Below are positions 44,561-53,470 of a DNA stretch of 64,000 nucleotides, one piece after another (the stretch's first letter is position 1; each line of letters begins with the position of its first letter). A model generated the notes under the pieces. It saw only the letters and a program-made list of their open reading frames with translations, was not told the origin of the DNA and made no database searches. Location: positions 27,072-91,071 of the forward strand of contig NZ_LN889803.1 in NCBI RefSeq assembly GCF_900009145.1, in the 5' to 3' direction. This stretch comes from Planktothrix tepida PCC 9214. GTDB taxonomy: Bacteria; Cyanobacteriota; Cyanobacteriia; Cyanobacteriales; Microcoleaceae. Both the position numbers and the translations under genes were made by a program.

Positions 44561-45964
44561 TTATTTAGCCAAAACTGGTTCTTCATCATTTTTAATCTCT
44601 GGGAAAGAATGGATAGCTCCAAACCGACCGTTAATATAACCTTTAGCTAAATCTAAATTTTCTACCTGGGTGTTTGCAAGAGAATAGGCAATTGATTGTC
44701 CATGTTTATCTTGTTCAATAAACCAAATTTCATCCTTTCTAAAAAGTTCTTTAATATCCAAAAGAATAGCTTGATGTGTTGTAGCAATTAATTGGCTATT
44801 ATGCAATTTATCATTTTGATTTTGATTCTCTATTTCAAAATTGAGAAAAATCTCAAATATTTTCCGTGCTAACAATACATGAAGGCTTCTTTCTATTTCA
44901 TCAATCACAAAAACAGCATCGCCTTGAGACAGTTTAATTAACATTGGGATTAAATCTATAATTCTTTGGGTTCCATCTGATTCTTCTTCAATTTCAAACA
45001 AAACTTCTTTTTTATTTTTATCATACTTAATTATAACCAATTTCATAACTTTTAAAGCTTTTGAACCTGGAATAGATCGAATCATTAAACTGCTCCCTTT
45101 ATTTCTCGATAAAACAAATATTGCATTAGCTGTTTCATCATGATAAGGGAATTCTTCTTGAATCATTTCTTTAACTTCTAGTGGAATTCTCTCATACTTT
45201 TCTAAATCAATCTCATTAATATCTACTCTTTCTATTCCTAAATCCAAAGATTGTAATAATTTATTAAATTTTTTAAAAAAACCTTGGTTCAATAATTTTT
45301 CATTGTCCTTTAACAGTAACGGAAGTGCAAAAGATTTACTTTCAGGGAATAAAATTGTTAATACCTTTGAGAACCAATTATAAATATTTTCAAAATATGT
45401 AATACTCCGCTCTTTAGAATTAGTTAAGAATAATAAATTTTCTCTCGTACTTTTAGATTCATATTTAATTCTGCTTTCTTCTTCACCTTCTATTTTATTA
45501 AATAGAGAATGTTTAAAGTTGAATTGATAATCATTACCATTTCTTTCATAAATGCTTTTTTCTTGATTAATACCTATTTCAAATAACCATTCTTCATAAA
45601 CTTGAGTAGCATCAATGATAAATCCGTAAGCATACTGTTTTTTATCATGTCTAAACTCAAATTCAAACCGAGATGGCTTTTTTAAAGAATCTTGATCACG
45701 TTTAAATGGACTAACTTTTATATTTTTATTTTTATCAACACCATCTACAATAAAATCTTGAGCAAATTTCATCGCTTTAATCAAGTTAGATTTACCAGAA
45801 TTACTAGCTCCATAAATTAAAGAAGTTCTTAATAATCTAATAGATTTTTTGTTATCCTCTTGAACAACATGATCAGGATGATTGTCGTCAGGAGAAGCAA
45901 TCATCGTAAATTCAGTTCTTTCATTAAAGGATAGAAAATTTTCTACAGTAAACCGAATTAACAT
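44561..45964 (-). CDS. RloA-like AAA ATPase (AbiLi type)
   Basis: The protein has 467 residues. The start FTVENFLSFNERTEFTMIAS is that of OLD/RloA-like ABC-fold ATPases. Walker A is YGASNSGKSNLI, the signature-like segment is SDGTQRIIDLIPMLIKLSQG, Walker B is VFVIDEIERSLH, and the switch His is in LIATTHQAILL. In RloA/AbiLi the ATPase partners with the RloB protein encoded just downstream. First gene of the operon. The DNA is clearly AT-richer than ppsA next door, in keeping with horizontal transfer. Confidence 0.85.
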   Translation of the reverse strand: MLIRFTVENFLSFNERTEFTMIASPDDNHPDHVVQEDNKKSIRLLRTSLIYGASNSGKSNLIKAMKFAQDFIVDGVDKNKNIKVSPFKRDQDSLKKPSRFEFEFRHDKKQYAYGFIIDATQVYEEWLFEIGINQEKSIYERNGNDYQFNFKHSLFNKIEGEEESRIKYESKSTRENLLFLTNSKERSITYFENIYNWFSKVLTILFPESKSFALPLLLKDNEKLLNQGFFKKFNKLLQSLDLGIERVDINEIDLEKYERIPLEVKEMIQEEFPYHDETANAIFVLSRNKGSSLMIRSIPGSKALKVMKLVIIKYDKNKKEVLFEIEEESDGTQRIIDLIPMLIKLSQGDAVFVIDEIERSLHVLLARKIFEIFLNFEIENQNQNDKLHNSQLIATTHQAILLDIKELFRKDEIWFIEQDKHGQSIAYSLANTQVENLDLAKGYINGRFGAIHSFPEIKNDEEPVLAK

Positions 45965-46081
45965 TGTTTTATTTTTAATTATATTTAAAGTAAAATCCTA
46001 GAGGATTCAACTTTAAATATAAAGATAGCTTATTAGCTCACAAGTGTCAACCCGATTTCCACATTTTGAACAGGGAAACGG

Positions 46082-46240
46082 TTACTTTTGCTTACGCTGA
46101 GGAATTAAGGGAGATTTAGCAGGTTCATAAGATTGTAATTCCTCATCTCCTGTTAGAATTTTGACCTTATAACCTAACTTAAGCTTCAGGATAGATACCG
46201 CTAACTTATAATGTAGCGTAGCAGTTTGATCTGATTGCAT
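46082..46240 (-). CDS. Possible 52-residue protein
   Basis: The frame reads MQSDQTATLHYKLAVSILKL, then KLGYKVKILTGDEELQSYEP and AKSPLIPQRKQK. It has normal composition and sits alone between the RloA gene and the divergent Mrr gene. No family recognised; no clear ribosome-binding site. It could be a small defence accessory, an antitoxin or a relic. Confidence 0.35.
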   Translation of the reverse strand: MQSDQTATLHYKLAVSILKLKLGYKVKILTGDEELQSYEPAKSPLIPQRKQK

Positions 46241-46318
46241 CAAGCTATAATTTTTCTACAGCCTAATTTTATAGTTGAGAAAAATGTTAAGCTAGATCAT
46301 ATTATTGAAAGTTATTAA

Positions 46319-47251
46319 ATGAGTGCGATCGCAACTTCTCAAACAATGAATCAATCCTTAAATATTCCCTCTCATAACGATTTATTTGAACCCACGATTA
46401 AAGCTCTTAAATCTTTAGGAGGGTCAGGAACGGTGCAAGAAATTCATGATCAAGTCTGTCAAATTCAAAGTTTTTCAGAACAACAACAGAGCATTTTACA
46501 TAAACAAGGGCCACAGACAGAAATTGACTATCGTTTAGGTTGGGTGAGAACTTATTTAAAAGTATATGGAGTTTTAGAAAGTGTAGGACGAGGAGTATGG
46601 TCACTCACGGAGAAAGGTAGAAATCTGCAAGTTATTAATCCTAAAGAAATTAATAGATTTGTCAATCAAACAACCCGAAAAAAAACTGAAAAGGTTATTT
46701 CTGAATCTGTTGAAGATATTAATTTATTACCACAACCTACAATTGAAACAATAGAATCTATTTCAGATCAGGATCAAATTCCTGCTAATTCAGATATTTG
46801 GATAGAAAAATTATTAGAAATTTTACAACAAATTCATCCTGATAGTTTTGAACGGTTATGTCAACGAATTTTAAGAGAATCCGGCTTTATTAAAGTTGAA
46901 GTAATCGGAAGAAAAGGAGATGGGGGAATTGATGGAATTGGAGTCTTAAAAATTGCCCTATTGAGTTTTCAAGTCTTCTTTCAATGTAAACGTTATAAAG
47001 GTTCTGTTGGCCCTTCTGAAATTCGAGATTTCCGAGGTGCTATGGTAGGAAGAACCGATAAAGGTTTATTTCTAACCACAGGAACTTTTACCAGTTCAGC
47101 CAAACAAGAAGCAACCCGTGACGGTGCGCCTGTATTGGATTTAATTGATGGGGAACAACTTTGTCAAATTCTCAAAGATTTGAATTTAGGAGTCGAAACA
47201 AAAATGATTGAAGTCGTTGAAATTGATCAAAATTGGTTTAATCATTTATAA
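46319..47251 (+). CDS. Mrr-type restriction endonuclease (type IV-like)
   Basis: The protein has 310 residues. Residues about 20-105 are the Mrr N-terminal winged helix (ALKSLGGSGTVQEIHDQV, YRLGWVRTYLKVYGVLESVG). Residues about 165-295 are the Mrr catalytic domain: FERLCQRILRESGFIKVEVI, GRKGDGGIDG (catalytic Asp), FQVFFQCKRYKG (Q-x-K) and AKQEATRDGAPVLDLIDGEQL. Such enzymes cut methylated foreign DNA. A linker of about 60 residues joins the domains. No methylase is nearby, as expected for type IV. It starts the rightward pair with the lipase-like gene 64 bp downstream. Confidence 0.9.
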   Translation: MSAIATSQTMNQSLNIPSHNDLFEPTIKALKSLGGSGTVQEIHDQVCQIQSFSEQQQSILHKQGPQTEIDYRLGWVRTYLKVYGVLESVGRGVWSLTEKGRNLQVINPKEINRFVNQTTRKKTEKVISESVEDINLLPQPTIETIESISDQDQIPANSDIWIEKLLEILQQIHPDSFERLCQRILRESGFIKVEVIGRKGDGGIDGIGVLKIALLSFQVFFQCKRYKGSVGPSEIRDFRGAMVGRTDKGLFLTTGTFTSSAKQEATRDGAPVLDLIDGEQLCQILKDLNLGVETKMIEVVEIDQNWFNHL

Positions 47252-47315
47252 TTGCTATACTATAGTTAGCAATAATTGTTTTTTGAGTCATTAAACACTT
47301 TACCAATTCTCGATT

Positions 47316-48533
47316 ATGCTTGTATTTTTTATTCATGGTGTCGCCACAAGAGATGCTTGCTACTCATCAAATTTACAACAACTGATCAAAACAGAATTTA
47401 GTCACCGGGAAGAAAAGAATCCTCATTTTTACGCTGGTTTTTGGGGTTCTGCCTTAACGGATATGGGGAAAATATGGAATGGTATTGATGAAGATTTAGC
47501 AGCCGTTAAAAAGAAATATCCTAAAATTGATACTGAAGAGATTTTTCGATATAGACCGTTTAGAGAAGGTTTATTTTCTCAATTTCTGGGAGATTTCTTT
47601 ACCTATATGAATCTTGATAAGGGTCGAGAAATTCGTAAAACAATCGCGCAACAACTCTATAATTTTATTAAGCAAAATCCTGATGATTCTGAACTTCATA
47701 TTGTTGCCCATTCGTTAGGAACTGTAATTCTATGGGATGTTTTATTTTCAGATCGATTTTCAGCGAAAGACCCCGCTTTATCGATTCGAGCTATGATTCG
47801 AGAATTGGAAAATCAGACAGATGTAAAACTTAAACATCAGGTTAATTTGAAGAGTATCACGATTATGGGTTCGCCCATTTTATTGATTAATATGATGTTA
47901 GATGTACGTCCAGAAAAAGTTAATCAATTGGCTCATTCCTATTCTTCTGAACAGCCTTTAAGATGGCTCAATTTAATTCATGCTTCGGACTTAATTGCTT
48001 ATCCCTTAAAAGCGAGTTTACATTTGGATGAAAATAGTTATCTAAAGTTTGAAGATGAGTATTTATTAGAGGATGTTAACTTAGCTGAAAAAACAGCTAG
48101 AAGTTTAGGTCAAAATGAATTAGCAATGGTTTTGGGTTCCAGTGATGCCCATAAGAGTTATTGGAATTGTCCTCAAACTGCTCGATTAATTACTAATAAT
48201 ATTTTGAATCAACGAAAAGTGATTTTTCAAAATTTATTAAAAACCGTAATTCACCATTTATCTCAAGTTAAGGGGATGACCCCTATATCCGACGAAGTTA
48301 TGGGAATAAAGCTCAATTATCATAGCAAGAATATTCGGAAGGGAGATCTTTATTTGCAATTTCCTGATAAAAGTGGTAAAATTTATTTATATATTAATGC
48401 TATTAACGTGCATCATGTTTATGTCTTAGATAGTGATAATGAACTGCAATTCGGTGGCTATGTGGGTTGGATAGATCAAGAAGGGTTAATGGAAAAACTA
48501 GAGTTAATCAAGGGTTTGATGATAAACCGTTAA
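47316..48533 (+). CDS. Lipase/esterase-like alpha/beta hydrolase with a novel C-terminal domain
   Basis: The protein has 405 residues. MLVFFIHGVATRD opens the fold (His-Gly oxyanion motif). The nucleophile elbow is HIVAHSLGTVILWD (S in A-H-S-L-G). The likely acid is in LNLIHASDLIAYPL and the His in GSSDAHKSYW. The C-terminal about 100 residues (IKLNYHSKNIRKGDLYLQF, IYLYINAINVHHVYVL) are a separate beta-rich domain I do not know. No signal peptide, so it acts in the cytoplasm. Directly behind an Mrr nuclease and close to RloAB, it could be a membrane-attacking effector or simply a resident esterase. Confidence 0.7.
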   Translation: MLVFFIHGVATRDACYSSNLQQLIKTEFSHREEKNPHFYAGFWGSALTDMGKIWNGIDEDLAAVKKKYPKIDTEEIFRYRPFREGLFSQFLGDFFTYMNLDKGREIRKTIAQQLYNFIKQNPDDSELHIVAHSLGTVILWDVLFSDRFSAKDPALSIRAMIRELENQTDVKLKHQVNLKSITIMGSPILLINMMLDVRPEKVNQLAHSYSSEQPLRWLNLIHASDLIAYPLKASLHLDENSYLKFEDEYLLEDVNLAEKTARSLGQNELAMVLGSSDAHKSYWNCPQTARLITNNILNQRKVIFQNLLKTVIHHLSQVKGMTPISDEVMGIKLNYHSKNIRKGDLYLQFPDKSGKIYLYINAINVHHVYVLDSDNELQFGGYVGWIDQEGLMEKLELIKGLMINR

Positions 48534-48562
48534 TGGATATCATATCGCTTCTAAACTATTGC

Positions 48563-49378
48563 TTAATTCTTAATCCCAGTTGTGGCAATCCCTCGAATAA
48601 ATTGTTTTTGCCCGATTAAAAATAATACAATTACAGGAATTGAAGAAATGACAACCGCCGCCATTAATAATTGCCAACTGCTGGTAAATTGTTCTTGAAA
48701 TTCCGCTAAAACTAACTGCACGGTTTTTAATTGGGGTTTAGTGGTAAATACCAGAGGTTTAAATAAATCATTCCATTCCCCAATAAAGGTAAATAAAAAT
48801 AACGTCACTAGGGCAGGTTGAGCTAAAGGTAACATGATTTGCCATAAAATCTGCCATCGATTAGCTCCATCTAAAGCCGCAGATTCTTCTAACTCCACCG
48901 GAATTGTCAGGAAATATTGACGCAGAAGGAAAATTCCAAAGCCATTCACAGCCGTTGGTAAAATTAAAGCCCAATAGGTATTGAGCAGATGTCCCCACTT
49001 CAACACTAAAAAAATCGGAATTACCAATAACTGAAAGGGAATCACCAGCGTTGCCAGAACGAGCAATAATAGAGTTTGTCGTCCGGGGAACTGTAATCGA
49101 GCTAAGGCGTATCCGGCTAAAGCCGAAGTGATCACTTGAAATGCCGTTACTCCTAAAGCTACTAACGTCGAATTGGCAAACGCTAACAGAAAGTTCCCTC
49201 GATGCCAAGCTTGCTGATAGTTAGCAACGCTGAACTGAGTTTCGCCAACAGCGTTGGGAGTTGAGAAGGAAGTCAGCAACACCACCAATAAGGGTAATAA
49301 TACAACCCCAGCCCCCATCAACAACAGACCCCAACTCAATCCCACTAATATTTTTTCCCGTTCAATTGCTGTTTTCAT
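48563..49378 (-). CDS. Sugar ABC transporter permease (MalG/UgpE type)
   Basis: The protein has 271 residues from the ATG at 49378; the frame is open 22 codons further but ACAGG precedes this ATG. Six membrane segments (LSWGLLLMGAGVVLLPLLVVLL, TLLLLVLATLVIPFQLLVIPIF). The EAA loop is ELEESAALDGANRWQILWQI followed by MLPLAQP. The MalF-type partner may be the product of 39354-40241, some 8 kb away. No binding protein or ATPase nearby. Confidence 0.88.
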   Translation of the reverse strand: MKTAIEREKILVGLSWGLLLMGAGVVLLPLLVVLLTSFSTPNAVGETQFSVANYQQAWHRGNFLLAFANSTLVALGVTAFQVITSALAGYALARLQFPGRQTLLLLVLATLVIPFQLLVIPIFLVLKWGHLLNTYWALILPTAVNGFGIFLLRQYFLTIPVELEESAALDGANRWQILWQIMLPLAQPALVTLFLFTFIGEWNDLFKPLVFTTKPQLKTVQLVLAEFQEQFTSSWQLLMAAVVISSIPVIVLFLIGQKQFIRGIATTGIKN

Positions 49379-49618
49379 AAGCCTGTAATGGGTTCTAATC
49401 CTAATGATATCCACTCTCCCTCTTAATTTTGCATCAAAGATCATCCCAGATTGAGAAAAACATCAATCAATTTGAGGGGGAACGATATCCCACGCTGAAA
49501 AGACGCGGGTTTTGTGCGAGAATCGCTATAAGCTTAATTAAGTAGTTTCTCAAAAAATCGACTCTCCAACCCTATCTTAAGGTTGCCCCAACAAGGGGTA
49601 GGGAGTTTGTAAACTAGC

Positions 49619-49624
49619 TATAAT
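49619..49624 (+). promoter_or_regulatory. -10 box candidate upstream of ado
   Basis: TATAAT occurs 31 bases before the ado start codon (49619-49624), followed by GAGGAG (the ribosome-binding site). No good -35 hexamer was found at the usual distance, so a downstream-biased or activated promoter is possible. Confidence 0.35.
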
Positions 49625-49655
49625 AACTCATTTGCGATGAGGAGATTGTAAATCT

Positions 49656-50351
49656 ATGCCACAGCTTGAAGCTATTCCAGCGATTGACTTCCAATCGGAA
49701 ACCTATAAGGATGCTTACAGCCGGATTAATGCCATTGTGATTGAAGGGGAACAGGAAGCTTACGACAATTACATCAAGCTGGGTGAAATGTTACCAGAGC
49801 ATCAAGAAAATTTAGCGCGTTTGGCTAAAATGGAAATGCGCCATCAGAAAGGGTTTCAATCCTGTGGTCGGAATTTAGCCGTGACACCGGACATGGAATT
49901 TGCTCGTGAGTTCTTTTCTTCCTTGCACCAAAATTTTAAGGATGCAGCCACAGAAGGTAAACTGGTCACCTGCTTGCTGATTCAATCTTTAATTATTGAA
50001 TGCTTTGCGATCGCAGCTTACAACATTTACATCCCCGTTGCGGATGATTTTGCCCGCAAAATTACCGAAGGGGTGGTTAAAGATGAGTATCTGCACCTCA
50101 ACTTTGGGGAAGAATGGCTAAAAGCGAATTTTGAAGCCTCCAAAGCGGAACTGGAAGAAGCCAACCGCCAAAATCTTCCGATTATTTGGAGAATGCTCAA
50201 CCAAGTGGCCGATGATGCTCATATTCTGGGCATGGAAAAAGAGGCCTTAGTTGAAGATTTTATGATTGCTTATGGGGAAGCTCTAAGCAATATCGGATTT
50301 TCAACCCGCGATATTATGCGGATGTCCGCCTACGGTCTAACCGCAGCCTAA
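49656..50351 (+). CDS. ado: Aldehyde-deformylating oxygenase
   Basis: The protein has 231 residues, as in other cyanobacteria. It converts fatty aldehydes to alkanes plus formate using a di-iron centre. All six expected ligands are present by count: Glu32, Glu60, His63 (MEMRHQ), Glu115, Glu144 and His147 ([14 protein letters not shown]). It is followed by acyl-ACP reductase 128 bp downstream, which supplies its substrate. GAGGAG lies about 12 bases before the ATG. Confidence 0.97.
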   Translation: MPQLEAIPAIDFQSETYKDAYSRINAIVIEGEQEAYDNYIKLGEMLPEHQENLARLAKMEMRHQKGFQSCGRNLAVTPDMEFAREFFSSLHQNFKDAATEGKLVTCLLIQSLIIECFAIAAYNIYIPVADDFARKITEGVVKDEYLHLNFGEEWLKANFEASKAELEEANRQNLPIIWRMLNQVADDAHILGMEKEALVEDFMIAYGEALSNIGFSTRDIMRMSAYGLTAA

Positions 50352-50362
50352 AATACCCTTTG

Positions 50363-50448
50363 GATTTTAGAGTAAATTGATGGGAGCATTGGCAGACTGG
50401 AAGCGGAGAACGGTTGTCCACCAGTCTGCGGCTTCTGACGCTAAAATC
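50363..50448. other. Nested inverted repeat between ado and aar
   Basis: An outer pair GATTTTAG / CTAAAATC (50363-50370 and 50441-50448) encloses an inner nine-base stem GCAGACTGG / CCAGTCTGC (50392-50400 and 50421-50429) with a 20-base loop. In mRNA this makes a two-tier hairpin between the two alkane genes. It could attenuate or process the transcript, or separate two transcription units. Confidence 0.55.
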
Positions 50449-50479
50449 TAAAATCTATCTTAAAATCTACAGTTGAATC

Positions 50480-51505
50480 ATGTTTGGTTTAATCGGTCAT
50501 CTTACAAGCCTAGAACACGCCCAAGCCGTAGCCAGAGATTTAGGATATCCTGAATATGCTGACCAAGGGTTAGATTTTTGGTGTAGCGCCCCGCCTCAAA
50601 TCGTTGATGATATTAAAGTCACGAGTATTACCGGCCAAATCATTGAAGGTAAATATGTGGAATCTTGCTTTTTACCGGAAATGTTAGCCAGCCGTCGGAT
50701 TAAATCGGCGACTCGCAAAATCATTAATGCCATGGCTCATGCTCAAAAAAATGGTATTAATATCACGGCTTTAGGGGGATTTTCCTCGATTATTTTTGAA
50801 AATTTTAACTTAGAACAAATTAAGGAAGTTCGTAATATTAAGTTAGAGTTTGAACGGTTTACCACGGGAAATACCCACACTGCTTATATTATCTGTCGTC
50901 AGGTTGAAAATGAAGCGACAAAGTTAGGGATTAATTTAGCCAAAGCAACCGTTGCGATTTGTGGTGCGACTGGAGATATTGGCAGTGCGGTTTGTCGTTG
51001 GCTTAACCGTCTGACAGAAGCCGGAGAATTGTTATTAATTGCCCGTGATAAGGAACGCCTAAATGCTTTACAGGAAGAATTAGGACGGGGAAAAATTATG
51101 GGGTTAGAAGAAGCCTTACCTCAAGCCGATATTATTGTTTGGGTTGCCAGTATGCCCAAAGGGGTAGAAATTGACCCGAATACGTTGAAGAAACCTTGTT
51201 TGCTAATTGACGGCGGCTATCCTAAGAATTTAGCCACAAAAATTCAACATCCTGAAATTTACATTTTAGATGGTGGAATTGTTGAACACTCCCTTGATAT
51301 TGACTGGAAAATTATGAAAATTGTCAATATGAAGTTACCCGGTCGTCAACTGTTTGCCTGTTTTGCCGAATCAATGTTATTGGAATTTGAAAAAATTTAC
51401 ACCAATTTTTCTTGGGGTCGAAATCAAATTACGCTGGAAAAAATGGAACACATTGGCAACGTTTCTGTCAAACATGGATTTAAACCTTTAGCTTTACCTT
51501 TGTAA
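50480..51505 (+). CDS. aar: Long-chain acyl-[acyl-carrier-protein] reductase
   Basis: The protein has 341 residues. It reduces fatty acyl-ACP to the aldehyde with NADPH. The start [20 protein letters not shown] is typical; [18 protein letters not shown] is the NADPH Rossmann motif; [10 protein letters not shown] holds Cys294, the residue that forms the acyl thioester in characterised enzymes. Functions with ADO in alkane synthesis. Confidence 0.97.
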   Translation: MFGLIGHLTSLEHAQAVARDLGYPEYADQGLDFWCSAPPQIVDDIKVTSITGQIIEGKYVESCFLPEMLASRRIKSATRKIINAMAHAQKNGINITALGGFSSIIFENFNLEQIKEVRNIKLEFERFTTGNTHTAYIICRQVENEATKLGINLAKATVAICGATGDIGSAVCRWLNRLTEAGELLLIARDKERLNALQEELGRGKIMGLEEALPQADIIVWVASMPKGVEIDPNTLKKPCLLIDGGYPKNLATKIQHPEIYILDGGIVEHSLDIDWKIMKIVNMKLPGRQLFACFAESMLLEFEKIYTNFSWGRNQITLEKMEHIGNVSVKHGFKPLALPL

Positions 51506-51653
51506 GGGGTTGGGACGTTTAAAGCTTTTCAGGTCTTGCTTATCAACTTTTAATCTTAAGGGTTTATAAGCAAGCTAAACTTTTCCCTATAAACAGACAC
51601 CAATATTAATCATCAATTATCAATAAATTTTCCATCTATCTTAATACAGAAAT

Positions 51654-52124
51654 TTAACCGAGGAAACGACTTAAATCAAATTCACCTTCCGGTTGACATG
51701 GGCGATCGCGTTCAGCCATTAAAATTAATAATAATCGATCTGAATAATCAACTGTCCCTCGACATTCCTCTCGTAATATTTCTAACCCGCCATTGGCATA
51801 TTCTTCAAAAATTAATGCTCGTTGTTCTTCGGCTTCGAGTTCAAAGGGAGATAAAATTTTAGGGTTTTGGGTTTCGGCGATCGCCACTAATTTAATCATA
51901 GCATCATATCCCCTGGAAATAAAAACTTCCATTGAAATCGGCCCTGGATCACGTTTAGAAAGTCCATCAACTGGAATTCGTTTTTTTCGTCGTTTTCCTA
52001 ATAATGCAGCAAAAGCGATAACATCAGCATAGGTTTGAAACGGCCCTGTTTTGCCTTCAATTTCTGTCAGCGACCGCACTAATTCTGCTTTATCTTTCGC
52101 AATTCTAATTCGGGTTACTGCCAT
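51654..52124 (-). CDS. Dnd-system-associated protein 4-like
   Basis: The protein has 156 residues. The pattern RIRIAKDKAELVRSLTEIEG, GPFQTYADVIAFAALLGKRR, then LIFEEYANGGLEILREECRG matches what I know of the family named DNA-phosphorothioation (dnd) system-associated protein 4. No dndBCDE, dndFGH or pbe gene is in the window. It is the last gene of a three-gene leftward operon (17-bp gap). The role of the family is poorly defined; it may help target modified DNA. Confidence 0.65.
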   Translation of the reverse strand: MAVTRIRIAKDKAELVRSLTEIEGKTGPFQTYADVIAFAALLGKRRKKRIPVDGLSKRDPGPISMEVFISRGYDAMIKLVAIAETQNPKILSPFELEAEEQRALIFEEYANGGLEILREECRGTVDYSDRLLLILMAERDRPCQPEGEFDLSRFLG

Positions 52125-52141
52125 GACGGTTAGAGTTAAGA

Positions 52142-52897
52142 TTAATCATGAGTTAATAAAGCAGAATCCTGTAATTTTTGTTTGACTTCATCCTTGAGAA
52201 CCGCCATTTTTTTCTTTTCTCCTTGAATACTTTGAGGAATTCCCAACGCTTTTGCTAAAGATTTTGTTCGGTCTAAGGTTAAACGGTTGATATCGTTTAA
52301 TTGAGTAATAGAAAAAGACTGTAATAATTTGATCACTCGTTTGCGATTTTCTGATTTTTGTCGAGGCGAAATCGGAAAAGATGGAGGTGAGGTTTCTGTT
52401 GAAATCGCAGGACTTTCTACCACTTCAACTGTTAATAGGGTCAAGGGTTTTTCCTCAACAGTGTTACGTTGTTCTAAGATCAGGGAAACTTCTGCTTCCG
52501 CTTGGGGAACAATAACAATCGGTTCAACTACGACTGCTGTTTTGGCTATCTCCTCTGCAATTAGGGTAACAACGGGTTCCTCTTCGGAGGTAGAGGGAGA
52601 AGATTTTGGAGATAAATTCGATTTCCAATAAGCTTTCCAGAGTTCGCTGGCATAGATCGAAGGATACACCATTGACCACCCAACCAGTTGGGAATAAACA
52701 ACAGGTAAGGTATAGGAAGCTTTTAACCAGGGTAGGGAATAATAAGTAAACATTAACCGATCTTGAATCAATTGAAATTGACGTTTTCCTGATAATACCG
52801 CATTTTTTTGCAAGAGTACATCAGTCAAAACCCAGAATCCTAACCTGTTGTTTTTTCGGATGATTTTTCTGGAATTGAAAGTCAAGAGTCTTTTCAA
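52142..52897 (-). CDS. Unknown protein, middle gene of a three-gene operon
   Basis: The protein has 251 residues. The N-terminal 90 residues are basic and aromatic (FWVLTDVLLQKNAVLSGKRQ, LMFTYYSLPWLKASYTLPVV). Residues about 97-185 are a low-complexity Pro/Glu/Val/Ser linker. Residues about 188-245 are helical (VIKLLQSFSITQLNDINRLT, LDRTKSLAKALGIPQSIQGE), reminiscent of SAP/Rho-N-type nucleic-acid-binding helices. The start lies 2 bp after the stop of the pyrophosphohydrolase gene. Function unknown. Confidence 0.65.
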   Translation of the reverse strand: MKRLLTFNSRKIIRKNNRLGFWVLTDVLLQKNAVLSGKRQFQLIQDRLMFTYYSLPWLKASYTLPVVYSQLVGWSMVYPSIYASELWKAYWKSNLSPKSSPSTSEEEPVVTLIAEEIAKTAVVVEPIVIVPQAEAEVSLILEQRNTVEEKPLTLLTVEVVESPAISTETSPPSFPISPRQKSENRKRVIKLLQSFSITQLNDINRLTLDRTKSLAKALGIPQSIQGEKKKMAVLKDEVKQKLQDSALLTHD

Positions 52898-52899
52898 AT

Positions 52900-53229
52900 T
52901 TAGGCGATGGCTTCTGTCCAGAGTAATTTAATTTTGTGTTCAAAGCCTCCTTTTTCTGCCCGTTTATGATCTCGTTCTAATAAAATTCGTTCATTTTCAA
53001 TCCCGTAACTTTCCATTAAAGCTTCTACTACCTCTAATAAATCTGCTAATTCCTGAACTAATTCCTGATCAGAAGCTTGGACAACTTCTTGAGCTTCTTC
53101 CAGAATTTTATCGCGTAAAGCTTGACGATATTCAGTTTCCGATAATGTGGTAATATCACACTGATACCCTGATTTTTGAATCAGTTCAGGAATGCGATCA
53201 CGCACTAATTTGTTATAGTCTCGACGCAA
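52900..53229 (-). CDS. MazG-like all-alpha NTP pyrophosphohydrolase
   Basis: The protein has 109 residues. YNKLVRDRIPELIQKSG is the usual start of phosphoribosyl-ATP-pyrophosphohydrolase-like/MazG-like proteins, and DKILEEAQEVVQA with ELVQELADLLEVVEALMES gives the ExxE...ExxD metal site. It would hydrolyse nucleoside triphosphates to monophosphates. The start is a TTG at 53229, supported by AGGAG 9 bases upstream. First gene of the operon with 52142 and 51654. Confidence 0.85.
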   Translation of the reverse strand: MRRDYNKLVRDRIPELIQKSGYQCDITTLSETEYRQALRDKILEEAQEVVQASDQELVQELADLLEVVEALMESYGIENERILLERDHKRAEKGGFEHKIKLLWTEAIA

Positions 53230-53470
53230 GGTATAATTCTCCTATAAAATATGGGGGTTTTAGCTCAATGGAACAGGCATCTTGCCTGTCAACCTGTCAA
53301 ATATTAAATCAAGTATCGGGTGTGGGATTTAAGAAATTAACAATTCCTGATTATTTTCTAGTTCCTAAAACCTAATCTCTCCCACGGGATCTCCAACACC
53401 CAAAACCCATTTAAACAATTGCACCCATTCTTTCTAGTTTAACAACAATTTAAATCGAATGTAAACTACT

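Noticed and set aside
53255-53300. tRNA-like sequence (TTTTAGCTCAATGGAACAGG)
   Set aside because: No acceptor stem, anticodon arm or TTCGAAT-type arm follows; it is the short ACAGGCATCTTGCCTGT hairpin repeat common in these genomes.
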